DNA of 48,314 bases from JAAZFF01 sp964405775 (GCA_964405775.1 CAYOPG010000006.1:1-48314), one strand, 5' to 3'; counted from the stretch's first letter, positions 8,896 through 17,938 are shown. Notes: generated from the letters alone by a model not told the origin. Made by a program: numbers and translations.

Positions 8896-10197
8896 ATGCA
8901 ATACTTCAAAAAACGCAGCCTGCGCTCCAACGCAAAGAATCTCGTTCAAGCCGCCAAGAGCACGCTTAATTACAACCGCGACTTGATGGATGACGGCCTA
9001 ATAGGATCGTTGGAAGGAACGATTGCAGACTTGCGCAAAGTCATAAAGACCGGCTCTGCCCATGAACTCACCGCCACAGGCGATGCGGCTCGGGTTTTGA
9101 TCGAAAAGTCCGCCCCGCGTGTAAAGCACCCGTTCATGCGCGAGATTGTCGAGACGCTCGTTGTAGCATTCGGCGTAGCAATGGCGTTCAGGGCGTATTT
9201 TTTCCAGCCGTTCAAGATACCGACGGGGTCGATGCAACCAACTCTCTATGGTATACATTCAACAACCGAGAATGATCCGGAAAACGGCCCGGGGGTTTTC
9301 GACAAGGGGCCTCTAAAACCACTCAAATGGCTCGTAAGCGGCACTTGGTACAAGGACGTGGTCGCGGAGACGGATGGCACTGCAAGCGTGGCGGAGGACA
9401 ACCAGCGAGCGCCAGGCATGGTAATAATAACCGTTGCCGGTAAACAACACAAAGTACCCCGGGACGCACTGGAGCGCGGAGACATCGCAATGGTTGGCGC
9501 GCGGCCTCCGTCAATGGCAGACAACCCCAATGAATCCGTCAAGACAATCGCGGTCTGGTCAGTTAAAAAAGGGGACAGAATCTGGTCGGGCTACGTTACA
9601 GCCGGAGATCAGGTCTTTGTGAACAGGATTTTATGGAACTTCAGACCGCCGCGTCGCGACGATGTTATTGTTTTCGCCACGAGTAGCCAGCAGCTTGCTT
9701 TCTCGCTTGACTCAGCGCGCAAAATGTCATCGTCAGACAAGCACATAACAAAAGTACCCAAACTGCCGCTTTATCTGGTCGACACTCCGATTCAGCGCCT
9801 CCTTCCGGCGGGTCAGCACTACATCAAGCGCCTGGTCGGCATGCCAGAGGAAAAGATATCGATAAAACACCCGCACGTTTACGCTGACGGCGTTAAAATT
9901 GAAAACCTTTTCGGTATGGACCGAGTTGCCTCTATGGCGGCGGAAGAGACAGGCGATGGCAAGTATTGGGGCTACCACAGCACTATGGACGAAGGCACGC
10001 CTAACAGAGGCAGATCCCTTCTTTCGACGCCGGAAGACTCCATGCAACTTGGCGAAGGCGAATATCTGCCTATGGGCGACAACACACTCAGCAGCTTCGA
10101 TGGCCGTTACTGGGGATCTGTACCTAAAGAGCAGATGGTCGGTCCAGGCGCCATAATCTGGTGGCCGTTCTCTCCCCGCTGGGGGCGTATTAAGTAA
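8896..10197 (+). CDS. lepB: Signal peptidase I (long form)
   Basis: This membrane serine protease removes signal peptides from exported proteins. One transmembrane segment spans about residues 84-103. The catalytic Ser is 112 in PTGSMQPTL and the catalytic Lys is 311 in YIKRLVGMPEEK. The final conserved box GDNTLSSFDGRYWG is at 394-407. The product has 433 residues. The Ser-Lys distance is 199 residues, against about 55 in the E. coli enzyme, so a large beta-rich insertion sits between them, similar in size to that in Bacteroidetes-type enzymes. An N-terminal extension of about 80 residues precedes the membrane helix. No clear ribosome site precedes the ATG. hslO follows 41 bases downstream and may be co-transcribed. 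Confidence 0.96.
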   Translation: MQYFKKRSLRSNAKNLVQAAKSTLNYNRDLMDDGLIGSLEGTIADLRKVIKTGSAHELTATGDAARVLIEKSAPRVKHPFMREIVETLVVAFGVAMAFRAYFFQPFKIPTGSMQPTLYGIHSTTENDPENGPGVFDKGPLKPLKWLVSGTWYKDVVAETDGTASVAEDNQRAPGMVIITVAGKQHKVPRDALERGDIAMVGARPPSMADNPNESVKTIAVWSVKKGDRIWSGYVTAGDQVFVNRILWNFRPPRRDDVIVFATSSQQLAFSLDSARKMSSSDKHITKVPKLPLYLVDTPIQRLLPAGQHYIKRLVGMPEEKISIKHPHVYADGVKIENLFGMDRVASMAAEETGDGKYWGYHSTMDEGTPNRGRSLLSTPEDSMQLGEGEYLPMGDNTLSSFDGRYWGSVPKEQMVGPGAIIWWPFSPRWGRIK

Positions 10198-10238
10198 CAG
10201 AGCCTCGTCATTAATCAATTTCTAATGGTAGATATGCT

Positions 10239-11117
10239 ATGGTAATGGCAAGAACAAACGACGCGTGCGTGGAGGGATTCAGCCCGACCTTGCGGCTTCG
10301 GCTGCTTTACTCCGACGTCTCGGAAACAATCCGGACGCTCCAAGCCCAGCATGGGAACTGCGCGAGTTCCGCATCCATATTGGGCAAAGCCATAGCGGGC
10401 ATGGCGCTAGTCGGGATAGACCTGGGGAATCAGGACGAAATCCTAACGCTACACGTGGAGACAGACGGCAGGATCGGAGGTTTTCTCGTGGAGATGTCTG
10501 GACGCGGACGCCTTCGCGGGTACACATACGAGAAGAATCTGGACTCCGCGCCGCAAGAGAATCCTGGAATACCAGATCCCATGGGTAACTATGCCCGCGT
10601 CAAAATAACGCGTTCGCACGAATCCGGCGCCCTGCGCTCCCAAATGTCGTTCACGGTGTCGCCTTCTTCTGAAGTGGGCATATTTAAAGAATTCTACAAT
10701 TCGTCGTTGCAGATCCCGACAGAGATTTGCCTTTCCGCCACATCCTTTGATAACCGCATAGAACGCGTGCGCGCCCTCGCCGTGCAGCGGATGCCAGATG
10801 CACGCAAAACGGATTTCAAACGCATATCCTCCCTATTCACTGACGGCACGGTATCGGAGCAGCTTGAGTTCGACGCCTCACTCTCGACTTTGCGCGAGGT
10901 GCTCAATGTCCCGGATCTCATGACGGGGCCAACGCGCGCGCTGCGCTTCGGCTGCACCTGTTCTCAGGACGTTGCCGAAGGCACTTTCGCCTCGCGTACA
11001 AAGCCCGAGCTCGAAGCCCTTGTCAGGATCGGATCCGCGCAGCAATTCCGCTGCCATGCCTGTGGCAGGGTATACACCATTCCACAGAAAACAATAGCAG
11101 AGCTTGCCAAAAGGTAA
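10239..11117 (+). CDS. hslO: Hsp33 redox-regulated chaperone
   Basis: A cytoplasmic holdase activated by oxidation. The 292-residue length is typical. The C-terminal zinc switch is complete: C239-x-C241 in FGCTCSQ and C272-x2-C275 in FRCHACG, 30 residues apart, as the family requires. The N-terminal domain has the usual SASILGKAIAGMALVG and GYTYEKNLD segments. ATGs at 10239 and 10245 both fit. It converges on tsaB with a 41-base gap that contains no clear terminator. In an anaerobe it would protect against oxygen exposure. Confidence 0.95.
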   Translation: MVMARTNDACVEGFSPTLRLRLLYSDVSETIRTLQAQHGNCASSASILGKAIAGMALVGIDLGNQDEILTLHVETDGRIGGFLVEMSGRGRLRGYTYEKNLDSAPQENPGIPDPMGNYARVKITRSHESGALRSQMSFTVSPSSEVGIFKEFYNSSLQIPTEICLSATSFDNRIERVRALAVQRMPDARKTDFKRISSLFTDGTVSEQLEFDASLSTLREVLNVPDLMTGPTRALRFGCTCSQDVAEGTFASRTKPELEALVRIGSAQQFRCHACGRVYTIPQKTIAELAKR

Positions 11118-11158
11118 AAAAGCTTTTCACCGGATTTGCCAAGCTGGCTAAACAGCAA

Positions 11159-11806
11159 TCACACGGCTGGCTCAACAGCTCGGTGCATATACAGGGGAAC
11201 AGCAGGGACCGTGAACCCTGCAAATGCCAGCTCGCCAACGGCTACGGCTGTGGGGTTCGAATTGTGTATGCGGGCAGACGAAAAGCGCTCAGAAAGAAAG
11301 TCCCCAAGTCTGTCCCAATCCGGCGTGATTATGGCGGCGTCTTCCGGAATTTTTTCTGTTAAATCCGCAAGGTTGACCAGCTCCACCTCTTTAGCGCCAT
11401 CATCCGGACCATAAACAACCACCCAGATATGGCCGCGCCGAGCATCGCCGACTACAGCCACTGTAGCGCCGCATGAATATTCAGGCGCGGTTTTGCGGAA
11501 CGCTTGCGCTGCCGCGTGTGCACTGTTCACTCCTTCAATGCCGACTCCAATTGGAAGCGCGAGCCCCTCCAGCAATGCGATAGCGGAGCGGATGCCTGAA
11601 AAAGAGCCTGGACCTATGCCGACCGCGAAACGCCTTATTGCGTTTATGTCTGCGCCGAACTCGTCTAGAAGCGTTTTGACGGGGGAAAACGAATCGCCAC
11701 CATGACGGGACTCAGCGGTTTCTGATACGGAACATATCAGGTTGCCGTTGTCGGAAAAAAGCGCAACGCTTCCCGGTGATGACGAGCGTTCTATGGAGAG
11801 AAGCAC
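11159..11806 (-). CDS. tsaB: tRNA threonylcarbamoyladenosine synthesis protein TsaB
   Basis: This is the inactive ASKHA-fold partner of TsaD in making t6A37 on tRNAs that read ANN codons. The signature GIGPGSFSGIRSAIALLEG is near residue 63. The N-terminus MLLSIERSSSPGSVAL aligns with the family's usual start, which supports the GTG codon at 11806. The 215-residue length is normal. The GTG lies one base after the TGA of the dynamin-like gene, so translation is probably coupled. tsaD and tsaE are not in the window. Confidence 0.93.
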   Translation of the reverse strand: MLLSIERSSSPGSVALFSDNGNLICSVSETAESRHGGDSFSPVKTLLDEFGADINAIRRFAVGIGPGSFSGIRSAIALLEGLALPIGVGIEGVNSAHAAAQAFRKTAPEYSCGATVAVVGDARRGHIWVVVYGPDDGAKEVELVNLADLTEKIPEDAAIITPDWDRLGDFLSERFSSARIHNSNPTAVAVGELAFAGFTVPAVPLYMHRAVEPAV

Positions 11807-11807
11807 T

Positions 11808-13202
11808 TCAGGGTTCCTGCTGCTTTATGCCGGCACGGCTTTTTGCGGCCAACCCCGGAATGACGTTGTGGATAGCGTTGTCGAGTCTGCGACGAACACC
11901 CCAGTTAAAGAGCGGGAACCGCGCATTGGATTTTAGAAGAACCGCGACGTCGGCCTTTATTGAATTCCAGTATTGCCTTATATCCTTGCGAACGCCGATA
12001 GCGAGCGTCTCCGCGTACTCTTCTTCGAACACGCGATCAAGTCCGTTCACGAGGAAAGCCCTGCGTTTCCGGTATCTGAAACGAGAAGCCACGGCGAAAA
12101 GAATCGCTACCAGAGCGGTTGAGACGCCTATAAGGAAGTACGCGAGCAGGCTGCGCCAAGAATACCATTTGTCCGATGAAAAGCCGGATATTATGGAGTG
12201 GTCGGTGAACAACCAGACGAAAATGAAAAAGAGGACAACGACCAAGGCGAATGTGAATATCTGGCGAACGCGCAGAAAGAACAAGTTGCGTTTGACGGCG
12301 CATATCACACGTGAATGAATAGCCAAACGCATGAAATCGCTCGTTACGTTCGCAATCATGCTGTCATACCGGCGTTGCGGCACGGTTCGCAGTTGCTCAA
12401 GTATCTCCGCCCGGTGCTTGTCGAAACCGTCGAGGTCGATTTTAGTTTCTGCCCGTGACTCAGGACGGGGCGTGTAGGTTGTGTAGATTGTCGGGAGATC
12501 CTTCATGTTGAGGACTCGCGCCAAGTTCCAGCATAGCGTTCCGTATGCGCGGGCGAAGTCATACACTCCGTCAAAAGTGTCGGACTTGTTGAGAAGCACG
12601 CGTAGCTTGAATTCGATGCCGAACATGCAATTGCTTAGAACAGAGACCGTCTCCCCCGTCGTGCCAGGTTTATCGGGGTCGAAAAGGAAAAACACTAGAT
12701 CCGAGATCTCGGTGAAGCTGCGCACGGCGGCATTGAAATCGTAGGTTCTTTTTGACGAACCTTCGGCAGTGTCTATCATACCCGGGCTGTCAATCAGATT
12801 TACGGTCTTGAGATACTGCCGGTTGCGGATTTTGACTCGCAGGTGTTGCAGGAAATCAGGGCCAAGCGAGGCCAGCGAAGAGAACTCGACGGGGAGCTGT
12901 CCGACGGCGGCTGGCCCCAGATAGTCATGCTCTGCCTCGCCGTACATTATTACGGTGAAGCTGTCATCGGTAGGTGCAACACCCGTGTCCTGCACCGGCG
13001 GGTCGCCCAGAAGGTGGTTTATTGCGGTTGATTTGCCTGACGAGTGGTTGCCGAGAAAGACAACGTTGGGTCGCCCGCCCACGGTTATGACCGGGCGCTG
13101 GAAAGTGTAGTGGCAGCGGTCAGCAGTTGACTGGAACGCTTTGTATAGGCGGTTGACGCCCGTCTCTATATCGCGTGCATTGCTCTGGCCAAAACCAAAC
13201 AT
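11808..13202 (-). CDS. Dynamin-like membrane GTPase
   Basis: The product has 464 residues. The GTPase domain shows G1 at 51-59 (GNHSSGKST), G3 DSPGM at 138-142 and G4 NKSD at 205-208, the pattern of dynamin/EHD-type GTPases rather than Era-type. Two transmembrane helices follow (about 313-332 and 351-372) with a short loop between, then a basic helical tail. Bacterial dynamin-like proteins remodel or fuse membranes, so a role at the inner membrane is inferred. It sits between adk and tsaB, immediately next to tsaB. The substrate and partner are unknown; no second dynamin gene, common in paired systems, is adjacent. Confidence 0.85.
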   Translation of the reverse strand: MFGFGQSNARDIETGVNRLYKAFQSTADRCHYTFQRPVITVGGRPNVVFLGNHSSGKSTAINHLLGDPPVQDTGVAPTDDSFTVIMYGEAEHDYLGPAAVGQLPVEFSSLASLGPDFLQHLRVKIRNRQYLKTVNLIDSPGMIDTAEGSSKRTYDFNAAVRSFTEISDLVFFLFDPDKPGTTGETVSVLSNCMFGIEFKLRVLLNKSDTFDGVYDFARAYGTLCWNLARVLNMKDLPTIYTTYTPRPESRAETKIDLDGFDKHRAEILEQLRTVPQRRYDSMIANVTSDFMRLAIHSRVICAVKRNLFFLRVRQIFTFALVVVLFFIFVWLFTDHSIISGFSSDKWYSWRSLLAYFLIGVSTALVAILFAVASRFRYRKRRAFLVNGLDRVFEEEYAETLAIGVRKDIRQYWNSIKADVAVLLKSNARFPLFNWGVRRRLDNAIHNVIPGLAAKSRAGIKQQEP

Positions 13203-13222
13203 TCATTTCCTCCGCCGTGGCT

Positions 13223-13870
13223 TTATCCTTTTATTATTGCGGCTATTTTCTTCGCCACTTTATCGGCATCGTCCGCCCCGTTTATGGTGCGCAGCTTACC
13301 GCCTTTTTTGTATAGATCAATCAGCGGCGCGGTCTGATGGGCGTAAACTTCCAAGCGCTTTGTGATTGTCTCGGGTTTGTCGTCATTGCGGGTTATAAGA
13401 GCAGTACCGCATTTATCGCAAACTCCCTCCTCTTTCGGAGGCATATTCGTTACGTGGTACCCCATTCCGCAGGATGGGCATACCCGGCGCCCGCTCAGGC
13501 GTGAAATCAGCAGTTCGTTTGGCGCTTCCAGATCAATCGCGGCCTCTACGGTGGCGCCGTGCTTTGCCGCAAGCTCGTCCAGCTGCAAAGCTTGGTTTTC
13601 GTTGCGCGGAAAACCGTCTAGGATTATGGTGGAGTCTTCCTTAAAAGAGCAAAGCAATTCGCCAAGCATGTCCACCAGCACCTGATCTGGCACTAATGCG
13701 CCATTGTCCATATAGTTCTTAGCGGACAGCCCAGCTGGGGTGCCGTTTTTAACAGCATCGCGTAGCATGGCACCGGTTGAAACATGCTGAATATCCGCAC
13801 CATTTGCGATTCTGGCGGCGGCGGTTCCTTTGCCAACTCCTGGCGAGCCCAGGAAAACAAAAATTTTCAT
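13223..13870 (-). CDS. adk: Adenylate kinase (zinc-type long form)
   Basis: Catalyses ATP + AMP = 2 ADP. The 215-residue product starts MKIFVFLGSPGVGKGT; the P-loop GSPGVGKGT is at 8-16. I chose the ATG at 13870 because earlier in-frame codons only add non-homologous residues. The AMP site DGFPRN is present. The lid has four cysteines (CPSCG and CDKCG), so it should bind structural zinc. It lies 20 bases upstream of the dynamin-like gene and just after the small lipoprotein gene, within a minus-strand run. Confidence 0.96.
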   Translation of the reverse strand: MKIFVFLGSPGVGKGTAAARIANGADIQHVSTGAMLRDAVKNGTPAGLSAKNYMDNGALVPDQVLVDMLGELLCSFKEDSTIILDGFPRNENQALQLDELAAKHGATVEAAIDLEAPNELLISRLSGRRVCPSCGMGYHVTNMPPKEEGVCDKCGTALITRNDDKPETITKRLEVYAHQTAPLIDLYKKGGKLRTINGADDADKVAKKIAAIIKG

Positions 13871-13886
13871 AACCAAAACCCAAAAA

Positions 13887-14063
13887 TCAACGTTCGAGCA
13901 TAGAGCCGGGTATATTTGGAGCGTATTCCCACGCCGGGCGCTCCGCCCAGGGCAGATCAGTGCCGTCGGGGTCAGCCATCGCCTGACACCCGGATACAAC
14001 CGTTATAACGAAAGCGGCTGCGCTAATGGCAGCCGCGAAGTTGATCAACTTAGTAAACGACAT
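13887..14063 (-). CDS. Very small lipoprotein
   Basis: A 58-residue product with a classic lipoprotein signal (FVITVVSGC, Cys at 26). The mature part of about 33 residues is DLPWAERPAWEYAPNIPGS and a short tail, rich in Pro and Trp and probably unstructured. The ATG at 14063 has a CAGGGA ribosome site and overlaps the 3' end of the upstream gene by 14 bases, which implies coupled translation. No family recognised. A structural role with the coiled-coil membrane protein encoded just before it is inferred from the overlap. Confidence 0.8.
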   Translation of the reverse strand: MSFTKLINFAAAISAAAFVITVVSGCQAMADPDGTDLPWAERPAWEYAPNIPGSMLER

Positions 14064-15168
14064 CGTCCCCTGCCTGCACTGGAGTTTGCTCCCAACCGTA
14101 TACGTTGTCGGCAATGGCTATGCCATCAGCGTTGGGCGGATTCTTTAGACGCAGGCGCGTCACAATTTTGCTACCCTCTGGCGCGGCACGGTACACATGC
14201 AGTTCAATCGGATTGAATTGTTCGCCCGAGGCTATCTCGGCTACCGCCTCAGGGGTAAGTTTAATGATGACGTACGCCCATTCGGGGTTCGCGCTTATGA
14301 CTGTACCCTTGTTGCCGGGGGTCAGAGCTACTTCTCCGCCAGTACCTACGGAAACACTGCCGGAGCCACCAGGCTTGTTGGGTGAACCGATTTTTGCGAT
14401 AATGTTGTTCAGGCGTTCAATCTCCACGCTTTGCGATACAATCTCTTCATCCTTCTGGGCGATCGTTTGATCGCGGCTCGTGACGACGTCTTCAAGTTCC
14501 ATTTTTTCGCGCTCTAGGCGCCTTATTTCCGCAGTGAGTCTACCGATTTCGACTTCAAGCTCGGCGATCTTCTTCTCAAGATCGCTTATCGTACGCAGGT
14601 TGCCACGACGCAACTGTTTTTGTTCGTTCAGCAATACTATGACCCTCTCAAGCTCTTCGCGCACTGTTGAAAGCTGCACCCTTGTGGAGTTGAGTCTTGA
14701 AAGCTGGTTTTTTGCATTATCAAGAACCTTGTTAAGAAGCTCTTCCATGGTGCCCTCGCCATCGGTCCTGGGCCTGCCTTGAAAATCTTTGACAACCTTG
14801 CCCTCTGCGTCGAGGAGGTAGTAAGTGCGCAGCTGCTGTTTTGCGGCTTCACTGCCAAGATTCATCGTCGGGGTTCCTACAACTTCAAGATTGTCGTTGT
14901 AGCTGGACCAGAAATTATCCATTGAGGGCGTCGCCAACTGGCGCTCGCTTACATCGTCCACATCGCGCTCAACGCGAGGAGCGGAGATACCTTCAAAGAC
15001 AGGCTCTTTGTCCTCAATGGTAAGGGCGATCTGGGAGATTTTGGTCTCAAGAGAATGAGTCCTTCCAATAAGAACCTCTCTCTTTGAGAAGTTGAAGATT
15101 CCCAATACAAGTGCGCCAATGCTGAGAAGAAGAATTAAGACTGTTAGTGCTTTTAGTAGCTTGCCCAT
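14050..15168 (-). CDS. Membrane-anchored coiled-coil protein with C-terminal beta domain
   Basis: The 372-residue product has one N-terminal transmembrane helix (LLKALTVLILLLSIGALVLGI, residues 4-24). A central region (about 145-275) is strongly Glu/Leu/Arg heptad-patterned and should form a long periplasmic coiled coil. A Gly/Ser/Pro linker follows, then a C-terminal beta domain with GTVISANPEWAYVIIKL and IADNVYG, ending GDDVVY. That domain resembles the SH3/FlgT-C-like module seen at the ends of many planctomycete and verrucomicrobial envelope proteins. It ends in an overlap with the small lipoprotein gene. This suggests an envelope-spanning structural pair; no enzymatic role. Confidence 0.85.
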   Translation of the reverse strand: MGKLLKALTVLILLLSIGALVLGIFNFSKREVLIGRTHSLETKISQIALTIEDKEPVFEGISAPRVERDVDDVSERQLATPSMDNFWSSYNDNLEVVGTPTMNLGSEAAKQQLRTYYLLDAEGKVVKDFQGRPRTDGEGTMEELLNKVLDNAKNQLSRLNSTRVQLSTVREELERVIVLLNEQKQLRRGNLRTISDLEKKIAELEVEIGRLTAEIRRLEREKMELEDVVTSRDQTIAQKDEEIVSQSVEIERLNNIIAKIGSPNKPGGSGSVSVGTGGEVALTPGNKGTVISANPEWAYVIIKLTPEAVAEIASGEQFNPIELHVYRAAPEGSKIVTRLRLKNPPNADGIAIADNVYGWEQTPVQAGDDVVY

Positions 15169-15431
15169 GACGGTGTTCCCCGGCTAGAAGTTATATTCTG
15201 GTAGTAAACCAACTGAACAAAAGATTACCCCATTCCAGTGGCGAATGCAACACTAAAAAACATAGTATTAGAACTTTTACCGTATTTAGGCACCGGATGA
15301 TGAATTATGCCAAAACCCCTTGTTTTCTTAGTCAATAACAGAACGACGCGGTATTGATTGTAGTAAAAACAAAACCTAGCAATAAAGCTTCGTGCATTAC
15401 CGGCTTCGCTTAAGCTGATGCTCGGGCTACC

Positions 15432-15453
15432 CGATTCCAAACGTTTGGAATCG
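15432..15453. promoter_or_regulatory. Perfect 22-bp palindrome (probable operator)
   Basis: CGATTCCAAAC followed by its exact complement GTTTGGAATCG with no loop, so it is a DNA-level dyad rather than an RNA hairpin. GCTCG (15420-15424) and CGAGC (15452-15456) form a second, overlapping inverted pair. It lies 25 bp upstream of the bamA -35 box, a position suited to an activator or a regulator of both divergent genes. Confidence 0.65.
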
Positions 15454-15478
15454 AGCGCCGGCGAAAAAAACAGCGGGC

Positions 15479-15507
15479 TTGCCGAGAGGCATTGAAAAGT
15501 GTAGAAT
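15479..15507 (+). promoter_or_regulatory. bamA promoter
   Basis: TTGCCG (15479-15484), a 17-bp spacer and TAGAAT (15502-15507), followed by CA. The predicted leader is about 58 bases. Hexamers and spacing are identical to the lepB promoter. Confidence 0.65.
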
Positions 15508-15571
15508 CAGCGCCTCAATTCGCGACGAGGCGTGGAAGCTGACTAAAACCTATCATTAAAGCGACAATATT

Positions 15572-17938
15572 ATGCCACAAACAATTTTTTCGGGACGATA
15601 CCTTATGGCGCTTCTGGCGGCTCTGACCATGTTGGCAGGCGCTCAGGTCTGGGCGGCAAATGGCGAGGCGATAAAACAAATCTCAATAATAGGCAAGAGC
15701 GGCGAGCCGGCGGCAGACACGACTTTTGCGTTGTCACGTATCGCCTCCCAGCCCGGCACTCCCGTGGATGTGAAAACGGTTTCCGATGACGTTAGATCGC
15801 TGCTGGATTCAAAGCGTTACTCATACGTGGGCACGCGCGTGGACGAGACCGCAGATGGCGTGATCTTGGTTTTTATAGTGGAGCCGCGCCTGCGCCTCAC
15901 AGGCAAGACGACCTTCTCTGGCCTCCATGCATTTACCTACGACAAGGCAATGGGATACATCGACCTCAAGGCCGGAGATTTCGTGGATGAGGAGATCCTC
16001 GGCGCAGCCGCGGAGCGCCTCCGTCGCAAATACACCGAAAAACGCTACTACAACGCTAAGATACGGGGCACGCTCACCGAAATTCCCGGCAGCCAGGGAT
16101 CTGTGACAATGAGCTTCGAAATCGACGAAGGCGACCGCCGAAATGTAAATTTCATTGAGGTCAAGGGCAATAAGGCGATCAGCACTGGAAAACTCCGCCG
16201 CCAAAGTGGTCAGTACCCCTGGTGGAATCCGGTCGGATGGTTCGCCACCGAACGCGTCTCAGACTTCGACCTTGAGGTTGTCCGCTCCGACATGCAGCGC
16301 CAGTACCTGGACATAGGCTATCTGGACGTCCAGGTTTCGGAGCCAGAGAAGAAAATTGTCCACGGGGAGCTGAATATCACCTTTACAGTGGACGAGGGCG
16401 AACTGTTCTCCGTCGGAGCGATCGAATTCGAAGGCGTGACGCTTTTCCCCGAATCAGAGATCCTCCGCTCCATGACGCTCCGGCCGGGAATGACCGCAGG
16501 CATGGTGGCTATCAGAGCCTCAGAAACAGCCTTGCGAGAGTACTTCACATCCCGAGGATATGTTGACACCCGGGTTCAGACCACGACGTATCCCGAACCG
16601 GGCAAACCCGGGGTTATCAATGTCGTGTATTCCGTTAAAGAGAGCGAGCGCGCCAAAGTGGGCGAAATAATGATCCGCGGCAACAAATTCACTAAGGACA
16701 AAGTGATACGCCGCGAAATATCACTGAGTCCCGGAGATGTCTACGATGGGGTACAGCAGGAACGTAGCAAGAAAAGACTCCAGAACCTTGGGTATTTCAG
16801 CGACGTGCGCTCCTATGATGTGGAGGCTGACCGGGAAGAAAATGTCCGAGACCTTATCTTCGAAGTCGCGGAGAAAAACACAGGCTCACTTATGTTCGGA
16901 GCGGGGTTCTCTTCCATCGACCACCTTGTCGGTATGTTCGAGATTTCACAGAGCAACTTCGACATATCAAACTTCCGAAACTTCCGCGGTGCCGGCCAGA
17001 AGGCGAGACTTAGTGTCCAAGGAAGCAAAAATTCAACGGATTTCGATGCGTCATTCATAGAACCGTGGTTCCTCGACCGCAGACTCTCGTTGAACGTCGA
17101 CGCATTCCTGCGCAACCGCTCCTACAGGGAATACGACGAGCAACGCTACGGTGGCTCGGTTGGTCTCGCAAAGCATGTGCCCTGGATTGGCCGCGTCGGC
17201 CTCTCTTATACGCTGCAGAACGTCTCGATGGAGGATGTAATGGACGACGTTTTCTTCTTGGCAGACGACCCGTCCACGGAGTTCCGGTACACGGACGAGG
17301 ATGACGACTACCTCCTTGGAGGGCTGCGCCTTTCATGGACTTACGACACGCGCGACAACCCGATGGTGCCGCACACCGGCACCAAGGTCACAGTGGCGGG
17401 AACGCTGTACAACGGAGCGTTTCTAAGTGACCACGATTTCTACGAACTAGATGCCCAGATCCGCCACTACATTCCTCTCTGGTACAACCACGTGCTCTCA
17501 CTATCGCTGCGCGGCGGCGTGGTCGACACGTACGGCAGCGAGGATTATGTTCCGATCGGCAACCGCTATTTCCTGGGTGGCGGACGCAGAGCGCGTGGCT
17601 TCAAATACCGCGACATCGGACCGAAGGCGATACTGGAGGAGAATCCCGACAGTGGGTATTTCCGCCCTGTCGGCGGGCAGACGATTCTTGAGGGCAGCGT
17701 GGAGTATTCCATCCCCATCGTCAAGTTCGTGCGCGTAGCCGCATTCTACGACTTCGGCAACGTATGGGCGGATCCCTATGATTTCGACGTGGGCGAGTAC
17801 GCCTCCAGTATAGGCGGCGGATTCAGGCTCGACATGCCTGGATTCCCCATACGCCTGGACTATGCAGAAGCGCTCGAGTCCGACGACGACCTCTCCCGCG
17901 AGCGTTCCATCGTTTTCTGGATCGGCTTCGACAACTGA
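15572..17938 (+). CDS. bamA: Outer membrane protein assembly factor BamA
   Basis: The core of the machine that inserts beta-barrel proteins into the outer membrane. The 788-residue product has a signal peptide (GAQVWAANG). About five POTRA repeats occupy roughly residues 34-445; repeat ends show the expected glycine patterns (GNKAISTGKL, FEGVTLFPESEI, RGNKFTKDKVI). A 16-strand barrel fills the rest. The barrel-closing loop motif is RARGFKYRDIGP, a form of VRGF. The C-terminus is WIGFDN, not the usual terminal Phe. No ribosome site is obvious before the ATG. Neighbouring Omp85 genes (tamA) are not present. Confidence 0.96.
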   Translation: MPQTIFSGRYLMALLAALTMLAGAQVWAANGEAIKQISIIGKSGEPAADTTFALSRIASQPGTPVDVKTVSDDVRSLLDSKRYSYVGTRVDETADGVILVFIVEPRLRLTGKTTFSGLHAFTYDKAMGYIDLKAGDFVDEEILGAAAERLRRKYTEKRYYNAKIRGTLTEIPGSQGSVTMSFEIDEGDRRNVNFIEVKGNKAISTGKLRRQSGQYPWWNPVGWFATERVSDFDLEVVRSDMQRQYLDIGYLDVQVSEPEKKIVHGELNITFTVDEGELFSVGAIEFEGVTLFPESEILRSMTLRPGMTAGMVAIRASETALREYFTSRGYVDTRVQTTTYPEPGKPGVINVVYSVKESERAKVGEIMIRGNKFTKDKVIRREISLSPGDVYDGVQQERSKKRLQNLGYFSDVRSYDVEADREENVRDLIFEVAEKNTGSLMFGAGFSSIDHLVGMFEISQSNFDISNFRNFRGAGQKARLSVQGSKNSTDFDASFIEPWFLDRRLSLNVDAFLRNRSYREYDEQRYGGSVGLAKHVPWIGRVGLSYTLQNVSMEDVMDDVFFLADDPSTEFRYTDEDDDYLLGGLRLSWTYDTRDNPMVPHTGTKVTVAGTLYNGAFLSDHDFYELDAQIRHYIPLWYNHVLSLSLRGGVVDTYGSEDYVPIGNRYFLGGGRRARGFKYRDIGPKAILEENPDSGYFRPVGGQTILEGSVEYSIPIVKFVRVAAFYDFGNVWADPYDFDVGEYASSIGGGFRLDMPGFPIRLDYAEALESDDDLSRERSIVFWIGFDN

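Larger units (their letters stand above)
15169..15571. other. Divergent intergenic region upstream of bamA
   Basis: No gene recognised. The left part precedes the minus-strand coiled-coil gene and holds no convincing promoter (AT-rich, TATAAC around 15194). The right part holds a 22-bp palindrome and the bamA promoter, each listed separately. Confidence 0.6.

Noticed and set aside
11118..11158. Terminator between hslO and tsaB (AAAAGCTTTT-like sequence)
   Set aside because: The short A/T palindrome has no G/C stem and would not make a stable hairpin.
13871..13999. N-terminal extension of adenylate kinase
   Set aside because: The extra 43 residues are not homologous to the family and overlap the small lipoprotein gene; the ATG at 13870 gives the standard length.
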